This document shows, one piece after another, positions 28,281 through 37,486 of a stretch of DNA of 64,000 nucleotides. Numbering within the stretch: the stretch's first letter is position 1; every line of letters starts with the position of its first letter. The position numbers were made by a program, and so were the translations under genes. This DNA comes from Marinibacterium anthonyi (GTDB lineage: Bacteria; Pseudomonadota; Alphaproteobacteria; Rhodobacterales; Rhodobacteraceae): positions 1,661,501 to 1,725,500 of the forward strand of contig CP031585.1 of NCBI GenBank assembly GCA_003217735.2, given 5' to 3'. The notes beneath the pieces are model-generated. The model saw only the letters and a program-made list of their open reading frames with translations, was not told where the DNA came from and ran no database searches.

Positions 28281-28434
28281 AAATAGTACACTCTTGGAAA
28301 GCCTTGCCGGATTTATCACAGTCTACAAAGCGTCTGAAGCAAAATCCAGAAAAGTGTTCCATTGACGGAGGTCGATTTCGCTGAAACGCTCTTAAAAAAG
28401 ATAACACTTATAAAAACCCAACAGGAGGTCTGCG
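28281..28434. promoter_or_regulatory. Divergent promoter region between GntR operon and ABC operon
   Basis: These 154 A/T-rich bases separate the two divergent operons. AAGTGTT at 28352-28358 and AACACTT at 28403-28409 form a 7-base inverted pair 44 bases apart, possibly a looped GntR site. AGGAGGT at 28423-28429 is a strong ribosome-binding site for the binding-protein gene. No confident -10/-35 pair was identified. Confidence 0.35.
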
Positions 28435-30009
28435 ATGAAGACCCTTACCCTTACCGCCGCCTGCGTTGCGGCCCTGATGGCGGCGGGCGCCCTGTCCGCG
28501 CAGGAGCGTGGCGGCGTCATGACCTATGGCCGCTACGCCGATTCCATGTTCCTCGATCCGGTGCTGAACGACGCCAATGTCGACATCTGGATCCTGTCGA
28601 ACATGTACGACACGCTGCTGCTGCCCTCGGCCGACGGCAAGAGCGTCGAACCGGGCCTGGCAACCGACTGGACCGTGGCCGACGATGCGATGTCGGTGAC
28701 GCTGACCCTGCGCGACGGCATCATGTTCTCGGACGGCAGCCCGATCACCACGGATGACGTGATCTGGTCGCTGGATCGGGCACGCGACCCGGAAAACGGG
28801 ATCTGGAACTTCCTCCTGGCCTCGGTCGAGTCGGTCACCGCGCCCGACGACAAGACCATCAAGCTGACGCTGAAACAGCCCGACCCGGCCATCGTCGCCG
28901 CGCTGACGGTGTTCAATTCGGCCATCATGCCCAAGGCGGCCTTCGAGGCGGCCGAAGGCGACACCATGGCCGAGAAGGCCGAGACCTTTGCCCAGCATCC
29001 CATCGGTTCGGGCGCCTTCGTGCTGGACAGCTGGGATCGCGGGTCGTCCATGAAGCTGGTGCGCAACGAATATTACTGGGCCGACGGCGAGGATGGCGAA
29101 AAGCTGCCCTATCTCGACGGCCTGACCTTCGAGGTGATCCCCGACGACGCCACCCGCATCCTGCGCCTGCAATCGGGCGAACTGGACGGGGCCGAGCTGA
29201 TCCCCTTTGCCCGGGTGGCGGAACTGCAGAGCGATCCGAACATCAACATGGAGCTGTTCCCGTCGACGCGGGTTCAATACATCACCATGAACGTGCGCCC
29301 CGAGATCGAGGGCGACGAGAACCCGCTGTCCGATCCCAAGGTGCGCGAGGCGATGAACTATGCCGCCAACAAGATGGCGATCATCCAGACGGTGACCTTT
29401 GGCGTCGGCAAGCCGATGACCACCTTCATGTCCTCGGCCACGCCGCTGGCCACCGACAACGGGCCGCTTTACCCCTATGACATCGACAAGGCCAAGGACC
29501 TGATGGCCGCGTCCGGATATCCCGACGGGTTTCAGACCTCGATCCTCGTGCTGGCGGGCAACCAGGACGAGATCGGCATCGCCACGGCATTGCAGCAGAT
29601 GTGGAGCCAGATCGGCGTCAAGCTGGAGATCCAGCAGGTCGACAACGCCACGCGGACGGAACAATACCGCAACGGCACCTTCGACATGCGCGTGGCCGCC
29701 TGGACCAACGACATCGCCGACCCGGGGCAGATCACGTCCTATTTCGCCTATTCGCCGACCATCGACGCGCTGCATACCGGCTGGAAAAGCGAAGAGGTCG
29801 ACACGCTGTACGAAGCGTCGCTGTCCGAGGTCGACCAGGCCAAGCGGGGCGAGCAATACGCCCAGATCCAGGAGATCTTCAACACCACCGGCCCGACCGT
29901 CCCGCTGTACGAGACGCCTTATCCGGTGGCGCTGCAGGACAGCGTGCACGGCTTCGTGCAGATCCCGCTGGGCAACAATATCTTCCGCGGCGCCTGGCTG
30001 GAAGAGTGA
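28435..30009 (+). CDS. ABC transporter solute-binding protein, peptide/nickel family
   Basis: This 524-residue periplasmic binding protein (SBP family 5) captures oligopeptides or similar solutes. A signal peptide (TLTAACVAALMAAGALSAQE) has no lipobox cysteine, so it is soluble in the periplasm. Family segments include LATDWTVADDAMSVTLTLRD, GIMFSDGSPITTDDVIWSLD and VREAMNYAANKMAI. It leads the operon encoding two permeases, two ATPases and an M32 carboxypeptidase. Confidence 0.94.
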   Translation: MKTLTLTAACVAALMAAGALSAQERGGVMTYGRYADSMFLDPVLNDANVDIWILSNMYDTLLLPSADGKSVEPGLATDWTVADDAMSVTLTLRDGIMFSDGSPITTDDVIWSLDRARDPENGIWNFLLASVESVTAPDDKTIKLTLKQPDPAIVAALTVFNSAIMPKAAFEAAEGDTMAEKAETFAQHPIGSGAFVLDSWDRGSSMKLVRNEYYWADGEDGEKLPYLDGLTFEVIPDDATRILRLQSGELDGAELIPFARVAELQSDPNINMELFPSTRVQYITMNVRPEIEGDENPLSDPKVREAMNYAANKMAIIQTVTFGVGKPMTTFMSSATPLATDNGPLYPYDIDKAKDLMAASGYPDGFQTSILVLAGNQDEIGIATALQQMWSQIGVKLEIQQVDNATRTEQYRNGTFDMRVAAWTNDIADPGQITSYFAYSPTIDALHTGWKSEEVDTLYEASLSEVDQAKRGEQYAQIQEIFNTTGPTVPLYETPYPVALQDSVHGFVQIPLGNNIFRGAWLEE

Positions 30010-30019
30010 CCCGACCGTG

Positions 30020-30042
30020 CCGGCGGGGGATTTCCCCGCCGG
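30020..30042 (+). terminator. Intercistronic hairpin after the binding-protein gene
   Basis: CCGGCGGGG (30020-30028) pairs perfectly with CCCCGCCGG (30034-30042) around a 5-base loop, 10 bases after the stop codon and without a T-run. Such hairpins protect the binding-protein message and reduce read-through into the permease genes, giving excess binding protein. Confidence 0.65.
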
Positions 30043-30082
30043 TTCCTGTTCCCGAGACGAAGCGCAAGGACCATAGCCACCC

Positions 30083-31021
30083 GTGTCGATGCCAGAATTT
30101 GTCGCCCGCCGGCTGCTCCAGCTGATCCCGACGCTGATCTTCATTCTCGTGGTCGTCTTCGCCCTGGTGCGTCTGCTGCCGGGCGATCCGGCCAGCGCGA
30201 TCCTGGGGGACCGGGCGATCGACGCCGATGTCGACCGCATCAACCGCGAACTGGGGTTGGACAAGTCGATCCCGGTGCAGTTCTGGGTCTTCGTGAAATC
30301 CTTTGCCACGGGGGACCTGGGCAATTCCATCTCGCTCAAGATGCCGGTCACGCAGCTGATCGCCGAACGGCTGCCGATCACCATGCTGCTGACCCTGATG
30401 GCGGCGGTGATCGCGCTGGTCGTGTCGGTGCCGTTGGCCTTTGTCGCCGCGTTGCGACGCGACAAGGCGGCCGACAGCGTGATCCGCGGCGGGTTCCAGG
30501 TGGGCCTGTCGATGCCGGTGTTCTACGTCGGGCTGATCCTGCTGACCGTCTTCGGGGCCAAGCTGCGCTGGTTCCCGGTCGGCGGCTACGGGGATGGCTT
30601 TTTCGACCACCTTTATCACCTGGCACTGCCGGCGGTGACGCTGGCGCTGTCGCTGTCGGCGATCCTGATGCGCAACCTGCGGGCAGCGATCATCGGGGTG
30701 CTGGATGCGGAATACGTCACCTTCGCCCAGTCCAAGGGGCTGGCCGCCCGGCTGATCCTGTTCCGCCACATCCTGCGCAATGCGCTGATCTCGACACTGG
30801 CGCTGTTCGGTCTGTCGATCGGCACGCTGCTGGGCGGCGCCGTGATCACGGAAACCGTCTTTGCGATCCCCGGGGCCGGGCGGCTGATGGTCGACAGCAT
30901 CTATGGCCGCGACTACCCGGTTGTGCAGGGGCTGACCGTGGCCCTGGCGGTGCTGGTGTCGGTCACCTTCCTTGTGACCGACCTGATCCAGGCCTGGCTT
31001 GACCCCCGGATGACCAAGTGA
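30083..31021 (+). CDS. ABC transporter permease, DppB type
   Basis: This 312-residue inner-membrane permease has six spans. It opens FVARRLLQLIPTLIFILVVV and carries the conserved LPGDPASAI block and the EAA loop near EYVTFAQSKGLAARLILFRH. It forms the channel with the DppC-type partner. GTG at 30083 is used because AAGGA lies 12 bases upstream, and ATG at 30089 is the alternative. The stop overlaps the next start by 4 bases. Confidence 0.93.
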   Translation: MSMPEFVARRLLQLIPTLIFILVVVFALVRLLPGDPASAILGDRAIDADVDRINRELGLDKSIPVQFWVFVKSFATGDLGNSISLKMPVTQLIAERLPITMLLTLMAAVIALVVSVPLAFVAALRRDKAADSVIRGGFQVGLSMPVFYVGLILLTVFGAKLRWFPVGGYGDGFFDHLYHLALPAVTLALSLSAILMRNLRAAIIGVLDAEYVTFAQSKGLAARLILFRHILRNALISTLALFGLSIGTLLGGAVITETVFAIPGAGRLMVDSIYGRDYPVVQGLTVALAVLVSVTFLVTDLIQAWLDPRMTK

Positions 31022-31872
31022 CCGACGCCGCCGCCACTTCCGCCCGCGCCCGGCGGACAAACCCGCTGTCGCGCCTGCCGCGCACCTTCATCATCGGTGC
31101 GCTGATCCTGGGCACCGCCGTTGTGATCGCGCTGTTTCCCTGGGTCTTCGCGCCCTACGACCCGCTGGCCTTCGATTACACCGCCGTGTTGCAGGGCCCG
31201 TCCATGGCGCACCCTTTCGGCACCGACAATTTCGGTCGCGACGTGCTGTCCCGCGTGATCCACGCCACCACCATCGACATGCAGATCGCCATTTTCGCCA
31301 CGCTTACCCCCTTTGTCTTCGGCACGCTGCTGGGGGCCGTGGTGGGATACGTCGGTGGCCTGGCCGAAACGATCTTTGGCCGGGTGGTGGATGCGGTGAT
31401 CACCTTTCCCTTCCTGGTGCTGGTGATCGCCATCGTCTCGGTCCTGGGCCCCGGGCTGGTCAACATGTACATCGCCGTTGGGCTGGTGGGCTGGGTGTTC
31501 TACGCGCGCATCACCGCGGCCGAGGTCAAGGTGCAGAAGCGTCTGGACTATGCCGATGCGGGCCGCGCCATGGGCTATACCCACGTGCGCATCGTGCTGC
31601 GCCACCTGCTGCCCAACGCGATCACGCCCGCCATCGTCTACTGGATGACCGACATGGCACTGGCAATCCTGCTGGGCTCCAGCTTGGGCTACCTGGGCCT
31701 GGGCGCGCAGCCGCCGGCGGCGGAATGGGGCGTGCAGATTGCCGAGGGCAAGAACTTCATGGCCACGGCCTGGTGGATCTCGGTCTTTCCGGGGATCGCC
31801 ATCGTCGTTGTCGGGCTGGGCTTCAGCCTGTTGGGCGACGGCATGGCCGAATTGCTGAGGACCCGGAAATGA
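31018..31872 (+). CDS. ABC transporter permease, DppC type
   Basis: This 284-residue permease has an N-terminal span (about 21-42), then HPFGTDNFGRDVLSRVIHAT, typical of DppC/OppC. The EAA loop (YADAGRAMGYTHVRIVLRHL) follows. A GTG start overlaps the upstream stop (GTGA), and its own stop overlaps the ATPase start. It works as a heterodimer with the DppB-type subunit. Confidence 0.93.
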   Translation: MTDAAATSARARRTNPLSRLPRTFIIGALILGTAVVIALFPWVFAPYDPLAFDYTAVLQGPSMAHPFGTDNFGRDVLSRVIHATTIDMQIAIFATLTPFVFGTLLGAVVGYVGGLAETIFGRVVDAVITFPFLVLVIAIVSVLGPGLVNMYIAVGLVGWVFYARITAAEVKVQKRLDYADAGRAMGYTHVRIVLRHLLPNAITPAIVYWMTDMALAILLGSSLGYLGLGAQPPAAEWGVQIAEGKNFMATAWWISVFPGIAIVVVGLGFSLLGDGMAELLRTRK

Positions 31873-32891
31873 CCGTCGAAACCGTGCTGTCCGTCCGCGA
31901 CCTGACCGCCAGTTTCGGGCAGGGAGGGGCCCGCCTGACCGCCGTGCGCGGCGTGTCCTTCGATGTCCGCAAGGGCGAGGTTCTGGGGCTGGTCGGCGAA
32001 AGCGGATCGGGCAAGAGCGTCACGCTGCGCGCGCTGACCCGCCTGTTGCCCGAAGGGTCCGAGGTGACGGGCCAGGTGACGTGGCGCGGGCGCGACCTGG
32101 TGACCCTGCCGATGCCGGATCTGCGAACGGTGCGCGGCGGCCAGATCTCGATGATCTTCCAGGAGCCGATGACGGCGCTGAACCCCGTCCTGCCCGTGCG
32201 CGTGCAGATCGAGGAAAACCTGCGCGCCCATACCGCCCTGGGCCGCTCCGCCCGCCGGGCGCGGGCGCGTGAATTGCTGGATCTGGTGGGCATTCCCGAC
32301 GCGGCGCGGCGGCTGGATGAATTCCCGCACCAGTTTTCCGGGGGCATGCGCCAGCGCGTGATGATCGCCATAGCGCTCGCCTCCGATCCCGACCTGCTGC
32401 TGGCGGATGAACCGACCACGGCGCTGGATGTCACCATCCAGGACCAGATCCTGAACCTGATCCTGGATCTGCGGGACGAATTGGGCATGTCGGTGGTGTT
32501 TGTCACCCACGATCTGGGTGTCGTCGCCCAGATATGCGACCGCATGGCGGTGATGTACGCGGGCCGTATTGCCGAGGAAGGCCCGGTGGCCGATGTCCTG
32601 CAATCCCCGCGCCACGCCTATACGCTGGGGCTGCTGGGGTCGGTGCCGCGCGCGGGGACCGAACGCGCGCCGCTGCATTCGATCGAGGGCGCGCCGCCGG
32701 GGCTGGCCGCGATCCCGCCGGGATGCGCCTTCAACCCGCGCTGCGCCTTTGCCACCGACATCTGCCGCCAGGACCTGCCGGTTCTGACGCATGCCGGTCC
32801 CGCCCGGCAGGTCGCCTGCCACCACGACGACCGGGTGGCCGCCGCCATGGCCCGGATCGTCCCGACCGCCAGCGCCGGAGGCATCCGATGA
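31869..32891 (+). CDS. ABC transporter ATP-binding protein, DppD type
   Basis: This 340-residue cytosolic ATPase carries Walker A GESGSGKSVTLRAL, Q-loop FQEPMTALNPV, signature SGGMRQRVMIAIAL, Walker B LLLADEPTTALD and the C-terminal oligopeptide-transporter extension with its cysteine cluster (PGCAFNPRCAFATDICRQD). The start at 31869 overlaps the upstream stop (ATGA). Confidence 0.94.
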   Translation: MTVETVLSVRDLTASFGQGGARLTAVRGVSFDVRKGEVLGLVGESGSGKSVTLRALTRLLPEGSEVTGQVTWRGRDLVTLPMPDLRTVRGGQISMIFQEPMTALNPVLPVRVQIEENLRAHTALGRSARRARARELLDLVGIPDAARRLDEFPHQFSGGMRQRVMIAIALASDPDLLLADEPTTALDVTIQDQILNLILDLRDELGMSVVFVTHDLGVVAQICDRMAVMYAGRIAEEGPVADVLQSPRHAYTLGLLGSVPRAGTERAPLHSIEGAPPGLAAIPPGCAFNPRCAFATDICRQDLPVLTHAGPARQVACHHDDRVAAAMARIVPTASAGGIR

Positions 32892-33901
32892 CCGTGCCCG
32901 TACTGACCGCCGATGCGGTGTCAAAGGACTTTGTCTTTTCCCGCACCATCGCCGAACGGATCACGGGCCGCCCGGCCCGGGCGGTGCATGCCCTGAACGG
33001 CGTCAGCCTCGAGGTGCGGCGCGGCGAGACGCTGGGGATCGTGGGGGAATCCGGGTGCGGCAAGTCCACGCTGGCCCGCTGCCTTGTGCGTCTGCACGAT
33101 TGCGACGGGGGGCGGGTGGTCTTTGAGGGCGCCGACATCGCGACGTTCTCGGGCGCCGATCGGCGGGCGTTCAACCGTCGGGTCCAGATGATCTTCCAGG
33201 ATCCCTATTCCTCGCTCAATCCCCGGCTGAGCGTGCGCCAGATCCTGGCCGAGGCGCTGAGCGTGCACCGGATGGTCCCGCGCGATCGCATCGACGCCCG
33301 CATCGCCGAGCTGCTGTCGCTGGTCCGCCTGCCGCAGGATGCCGCCGCCAAGCGGCCGCACGAATTCTCGGGCGGGCAGCGCCAGCGCATCGGCATCGCC
33401 CGGGCGCTTTCGGTCGAACCCGAAGTGCTGGTGGCCGATGAACTGGTGTCGGCGCTGGATGTCAGCGTGCAGGCGCAGGTGGTCAACCTGCTTCTGGAAC
33501 TGCAGGAAAGGCTGTCGCTGACCGTGGTCTTCGTCGCCCATGACCTGCGGCTGGTGCGCCATATCTCGCACCGGGTGGCGGTGATGTACCTGGGCAAGGT
33601 CGTCGAAATCGCCCCGGCCGAAGACCTGTTCGAACGTCCCCGCCATCCCTATACCCAGGCGCTGCTGAAAGCCGCCCCGTCGCTGGACCCGTCCAAACGC
33701 ACCCGCAAGGTGGCGGCCCGGGGCGAATTGCCCAGCCCGTCGACCCTGCCGCCGGGTTGCGCGTTCCATACCCGTTGTCCGCTGGCCTTCGACCGCTGCC
33801 GCATCGATACGCCGGGGCTGACCGCGCGCGGGCCGGGCCATGCCGCCGCCTGCCACCTGGACACCCCCGACAGTTCCGCCGCCCCCGAAGGACAACCATG
33901 A
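32888..33901 (+). CDS. ABC transporter ATP-binding protein, DppF type
   Basis: This 337-residue second ATPase carries Walker A GESGCGKSTLARCL, FQDPYSSLNPRLSVRQI, signature SGGQRQRIGIARAL, Walker B VLVADELVSALD and the C-terminal cysteine region PGCAFHTRCPLAFDRCRID. The Walker B region reads DELVS rather than the usual DEPVS/T. The catalytic glutamate is retained, so activity is expected. It overlaps genes on both sides by 4 bases. Confidence 0.94.
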   Translation: MTVPVLTADAVSKDFVFSRTIAERITGRPARAVHALNGVSLEVRRGETLGIVGESGCGKSTLARCLVRLHDCDGGRVVFEGADIATFSGADRRAFNRRVQMIFQDPYSSLNPRLSVRQILAEALSVHRMVPRDRIDARIAELLSLVRLPQDAAAKRPHEFSGGQRQRIGIARALSVEPEVLVADELVSALDVSVQAQVVNLLLELQERLSLTVVFVAHDLRLVRHISHRVAVMYLGKVVEIAPAEDLFERPRHPYTQALLKAAPSLDPSKRTRKVAARGELPSPSTLPPGCAFHTRCPLAFDRCRIDTPGLTARGPGHAAACHLDTPDSSAAPEGQP

Positions 33902-35421
33902 GCTACGCCGATTTTCAGCACCGGATCGCCCGGATCAACGATATCCTCTGCACGCTGAACCTGCTGGCCTGGGACAGCCGCACGATGATGCCGCCCGGCG
34001 GGATCGACGCGCGGGCCGAACAGGTCGCGACGCTGACGACGCTGGCACGCGACATGGCCACCGGCGACGCGATGCGCCGCGCGCTGGACGGTGCCGCGTC
34101 CGAGCTGAGCGATGTTCCGGCCGACGACCTGCGCCGCAAGGCGGTGGCCCTGGCCGAACGCGAGATCGCAACGCTGTCCTCGGTGCCGGCCGAAATCACC
34201 GCCGGGATGGCGGCGCTGAAGACCCGCGCCCACGGCGCCTGGGTCGCGGCGCGGGCAGACAACGACTTTGCCGCCTTCGCCCCGGTGCTGGAGCGGATGA
34301 TGGACATGCAGCGCACCGTCTCGGCGGCGATGGGCGGCGGGGATCATCCCTATGATCCGCTGCTGGGCCAGTTCGAACCGGGCATGACCTGGGCGCGGCT
34401 GCAGGGTCTTTATGGCCAGCTCAAGGCCGGTATCCGGCCCCTGATCGACCGGGCCCGCGCCGCCGGCACGCCCCGGCACGATTTCCTGGATCGCGGCTTT
34501 GCGATCCCCGAGCAGAAGGCGTTCGGCCTGAAGATGGCGCAACGCATGGGCTACGATCTGAACCGGGGGCGGCTGGACGATACCGCCCATCCCTTCGAGA
34601 TCTCGTTCACCCGGTCCGACGTGCGCATCACCAGCCGGTTCCGCGAAAGCTGGCTGCCCGGCGGCACCTTCGCGCTGTGGCACGAAGCCGGGCACGGCAT
34701 GTACGAACAGAACGTCGCGCCCGAATTCAGCCGCACGATCTTTGCCACCGACCTGGTGAACCTTTACGCCGTGGGCGGGGCGAGCTTTTCCATGCACGAG
34801 GCGCAGAGCCGCATGTGGGAGAACCGCGTCGGCCGGTCGCAGCGGTTTTGGGAGCTGCATTTCGAAGAATTGCGGGCGCATTTCCCGGATCAGCTGGCCG
34901 ATGTGACCCACGACGAATACTGGCGCGCGGTCAACCGGTTGCGCCCCGATTTCATCCGCGTCGAAGCGGACGAGCTGACCTATGACATGCACATCATCCT
35001 GCGGTCGGGGATCGAGGCGGCGTTGGTGGATGGCAGCCTGGCGGTCGCAGACCTGCCCGACGCCTGGAACGCCGCGATGAAGGAGCTTCTGGACCTGGAC
35101 GTGCCGGACGACACAAGGGGCGTGTTGCAGGACGTGCACTGGTCGCACGGCTACCTCGGGTCCTTCCCGACCTACACGCTGGGCAACATCATGTCCTCGC
35201 AGCTGTTCGCGGCGGCCCGCACCGCCCCGGGCGTGCAGAAGGGGCTGGACACCGGCGATTATGCTCCGCTGCACGGGTTCATGCGCGACAACGTCTGGCG
35301 CCATGGCCGGGCCGCGACTCCGGCGGAAACGCTGGAGCGCGTGGCCGGTGGGCCGCTGGATGTCGCGCCGTACCTGGCGGACCTGGAAGACAAGGTGGCG
35401 CGACTGGAGGCGCGGGCCTGA
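33898..35421 (+). CDS. Carboxypeptidase, M32 (Taq) family
   Basis: This 507-residue zinc carboxypeptidase removes C-terminal residues from peptides. The HExxH motif is in LWHEAGHGMYEQN (about 262-273), with the third ligand downstream in HEAQSRMWEN. Length and the all-helical N-terminal half match the family. Its ATG overlaps the stop of the DppF-type ATPase (ATGA). It is therefore co-translated with the transporter and probably digests the peptides that are imported. Confidence 0.94.
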   Translation: MSYADFQHRIARINDILCTLNLLAWDSRTMMPPGGIDARAEQVATLTTLARDMATGDAMRRALDGAASELSDVPADDLRRKAVALAEREIATLSSVPAEITAGMAALKTRAHGAWVAARADNDFAAFAPVLERMMDMQRTVSAAMGGGDHPYDPLLGQFEPGMTWARLQGLYGQLKAGIRPLIDRARAAGTPRHDFLDRGFAIPEQKAFGLKMAQRMGYDLNRGRLDDTAHPFEISFTRSDVRITSRFRESWLPGGTFALWHEAGHGMYEQNVAPEFSRTIFATDLVNLYAVGGASFSMHEAQSRMWENRVGRSQRFWELHFEELRAHFPDQLADVTHDEYWRAVNRLRPDFIRVEADELTYDMHIILRSGIEAALVDGSLAVADLPDAWNAAMKELLDLDVPDDTRGVLQDVHWSHGYLGSFPTYTLGNIMSSQLFAAARTAPGVQKGLDTGDYAPLHGFMRDNVWRHGRAATPAETLERVAGGPLDVAPYLADLEDKVARLEARA

Positions 35422-35516
35422 GGGGGCCGTCCCGTCATACGGGGGATCGGTCAGAGGAGTCCGCTGCTGAGGTCACCCTGGATTTGTGGACGCTGTGTGC
35501 CCAGCCGTGGTGCGAA

Positions 35517-35544
35517 CAGGCCGGCGTCAGGCTGCGCCGGCCTG
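35517..35544. terminator. Hairpin spanning the hpaB-family stop codon
   Basis: CAGGCCGGCG (35517-35526) pairs perfectly with CGCCGGCCTG (35535-35544), with an 8-base loop containing the stop codon of the minus-strand gene. It stands between two convergent genes, which suits a terminator for both. No T-run follows on either strand. Confidence 0.5.
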
Positions 35545-36990
35545 CACCGCGTCAAGCGTCCGCCAGATCCGGTCGATATAGGGGTCCTTGTCGTAGCGGT
35601 TGTAAAGCACGCCCGACAGCCGCACCGGATCGCCGGTGTAATAGCGTTCATAAAGCTGCTGGCGGCCGGAAAAGGACGAGACCGCGGCATCGAAGGCAAG
35701 TCGGAAGAGGCGGATGCGCGCATCCGAACCCGCGTTGGCGGCCTGGAAATACATCTCGATCTCGTCCTTCACGTCCGATTTGAATTCGGCATAGGACGGC
35801 ACCGAGACCAGACCGCCGGCGCCGAGCGTCTGGATGATCTCGCACATGCGCGGGAACAGCTTGGGCATCATCATCCGCGTGACCCAAAGCGGCTGGGTCG
35901 CGGGCTGCATCACGCCATGGGCGTTGAGTGTCGCGCCGGTCTCGGAGGCCGAGAGGCAGGCGCGCATCAGCTCGGTCGCGGTGATCATCTCGCCCAGCAG
36001 CATCTGCACGTTCACGAACTGGTCGACCTTGGTCGACTGCACCATCGCGAAGGCCAGCGCCATCATGAACTCGGCCTTGGCCAGGCTCCTGACCGTCGAC
36101 TGGGTCATGATCTGCTGGCTGGCGCCGGTCTTCTCGTAGACGGAGTTGCACATCTCGGGGTCGTTGTGGATGAAGACCCGTTCCCAGGGAACAAGCACAT
36201 CGTCGAAGATCACCATCCCGTCGGTCTCGTCCAGCCGCGAAGACAGCGGGAAATCCATCACCGACGCGGCGTTCTGATGCACCAGCGAGGGGCGCAGGAT
36301 GAAGCGCAGGCCCGGCGTGGCGACCGGGATCGAGAAGCCGAAGGCAAACTGGTGCGCCTCGGGCCCGGTGCGCACCGAGGCGCCGGGCATCACCACGATC
36401 TCGTGCGAATAGGCGCACAGCGTCGACACCATCCGCGCGCCGCGGATGACGATGCCGGCATCGGTCTCGCGCACCACGCGGGCGGCGATCTCCTTTGGCT
36501 GCTGTTCAACGGGGCGCGACCGGTCGACCTGCGGATTGGCCAGCGTATGGGTCATCGCCAGGTCGTTTTCGCGGGCGTTTTCGTAGAAGGACCACAGGTT
36601 GTCGCCGTAGAGATTGCCGTTCCGGTTCAACAGCTTGTGGCCTGCGGCGATGCCCGCGACATGCACGTTCATGAAATCGGGGCTGCGCCCGAACATGCCG
36701 CAGGTCGCATCCATCCACGTCTTGATCATGTCGCGCCGGCGGACCAGATCCTCCTGCGTCCTCGAAATCAGGAACGACAGGCCGACCGGATCGCCGGTGG
36801 TGGGCGAGGCATAGGTCAGGCGCTGCGACAGCCTGGGGTCGTGCTGCATGTCGTAAAGCGCGGCCATGGTGCGCGCGCCGCCTTCAAAGCGGGGATCGGT
36901 GCGCACGTCGGTGATGCGCGTGCCGTCGATACGGATGTCGCGCCCGTCGACGAGCGAGTCGAGAAAGGCGGCGCCGGTCAGAATTCCCAT
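35527..36990 (-). CDS. 4-hydroxyphenylacetate 3-monooxygenase (HpaB) family flavin hydroxylase
   Basis: This 487-residue oxygenase component of a two-component FADH2-dependent monooxygenase hydroxylates phenolic substrates next to the hydroxyl group. Family segments are GDPVGLSFLISRTQEDLVRR, LNRNGNLYGDNLWSFYENAR, VPWERVFIHNDPEMCNSVYE and the C-terminal YERYYTGDPVRLSGVLYNRY. It needs a separate flavin reductase, and no intact reductase gene is beside it. GAGGGA stands 11 bases before the ATG. The true substrate is uncertain, since the family also acts on chlorophenols and indoles. Confidence 0.9.
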   Translation of the reverse strand: MGILTGAAFLDSLVDGRDIRIDGTRITDVRTDPRFEGGARTMAALYDMQHDPRLSQRLTYASPTTGDPVGLSFLISRTQEDLVRRRDMIKTWMDATCGMFGRSPDFMNVHVAGIAAGHKLLNRNGNLYGDNLWSFYENARENDLAMTHTLANPQVDRSRPVEQQPKEIAARVVRETDAGIVIRGARMVSTLCAYSHEIVVMPGASVRTGPEAHQFAFGFSIPVATPGLRFILRPSLVHQNAASVMDFPLSSRLDETDGMVIFDDVLVPWERVFIHNDPEMCNSVYEKTGASQQIMTQSTVRSLAKAEFMMALAFAMVQSTKVDQFVNVQMLLGEMITATELMRACLSASETGATLNAHGVMQPATQPLWVTRMMMPKLFPRMCEIIQTLGAGGLVSVPSYAEFKSDVKDEIEMYFQAANAGSDARIRLFRLAFDAAVSSFSGRQQLYERYYTGDPVRLSGVLYNRYDKDPYIDRIWRTLDAVQAGAA

Positions 36991-37002
36991 GTGGTCGGTC
37001 CC

Positions 37003-37070
37003 TCAGGTCTGGTCTTCCTTGGCGGCGCGGAAGGTCAGTTCCTGGTGCGCGCGGTGCAGCGGGTTCCGGC
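37003..37070 (-). pseudogene. C-terminal remnant of a gene upstream of hpaB
   Basis: Minus-strand codons ending at 37003 read NPLHRAHQELTFRAAKEDQT and stop, with strong third-position G/C. The stop lies 12 bases before the HpaB-family start, as expected for an operon partner. Upstream of about 37070 the coding signal fades and no start or domain can be recognised. This is probably a truncated partner gene of unknown family. The gap 36991-37486 otherwise holds an A/T-rich promoter stretch at about 37280-37480. Confidence 0.3.
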
Positions 37071-37486
37071 GGCTCGGTCGCAAGGCTGGCATGGGGTGCG
37101 GGCATCCGACCAGCGGTTTTTGCCGCGCTGCAGCACGGGGAGGCGGCGTCAGAGGGACCCGGGTCGAGGCGGGCCGTGCGGGTCCATGGCATCCCGCCAT
37201 GATCGAATTCGACCCGTCTTTCCACCCGATTTGACTGCGCTTTCGGTCGGGACAGGATCCGGGTTGGCCCGGGGGCTGAATTTGTTGAATAGATGCCGGG
37301 AAATGATGGAAAAAGCAATCCTGTGCTGGTCCCCAATTCAAATGGGCTGCGAATTCAAAATGTGTTTTCATTCAGGGAAAGTTGCGGATACCGCCTCGAT
37401 AAACTTGGTGGGCGCCCCGGGCTGTGATATATACAACCTAAAGTTTTTTATGAAGTTACAGAATCAAGTTGGTTTCCGGGGGGAAC

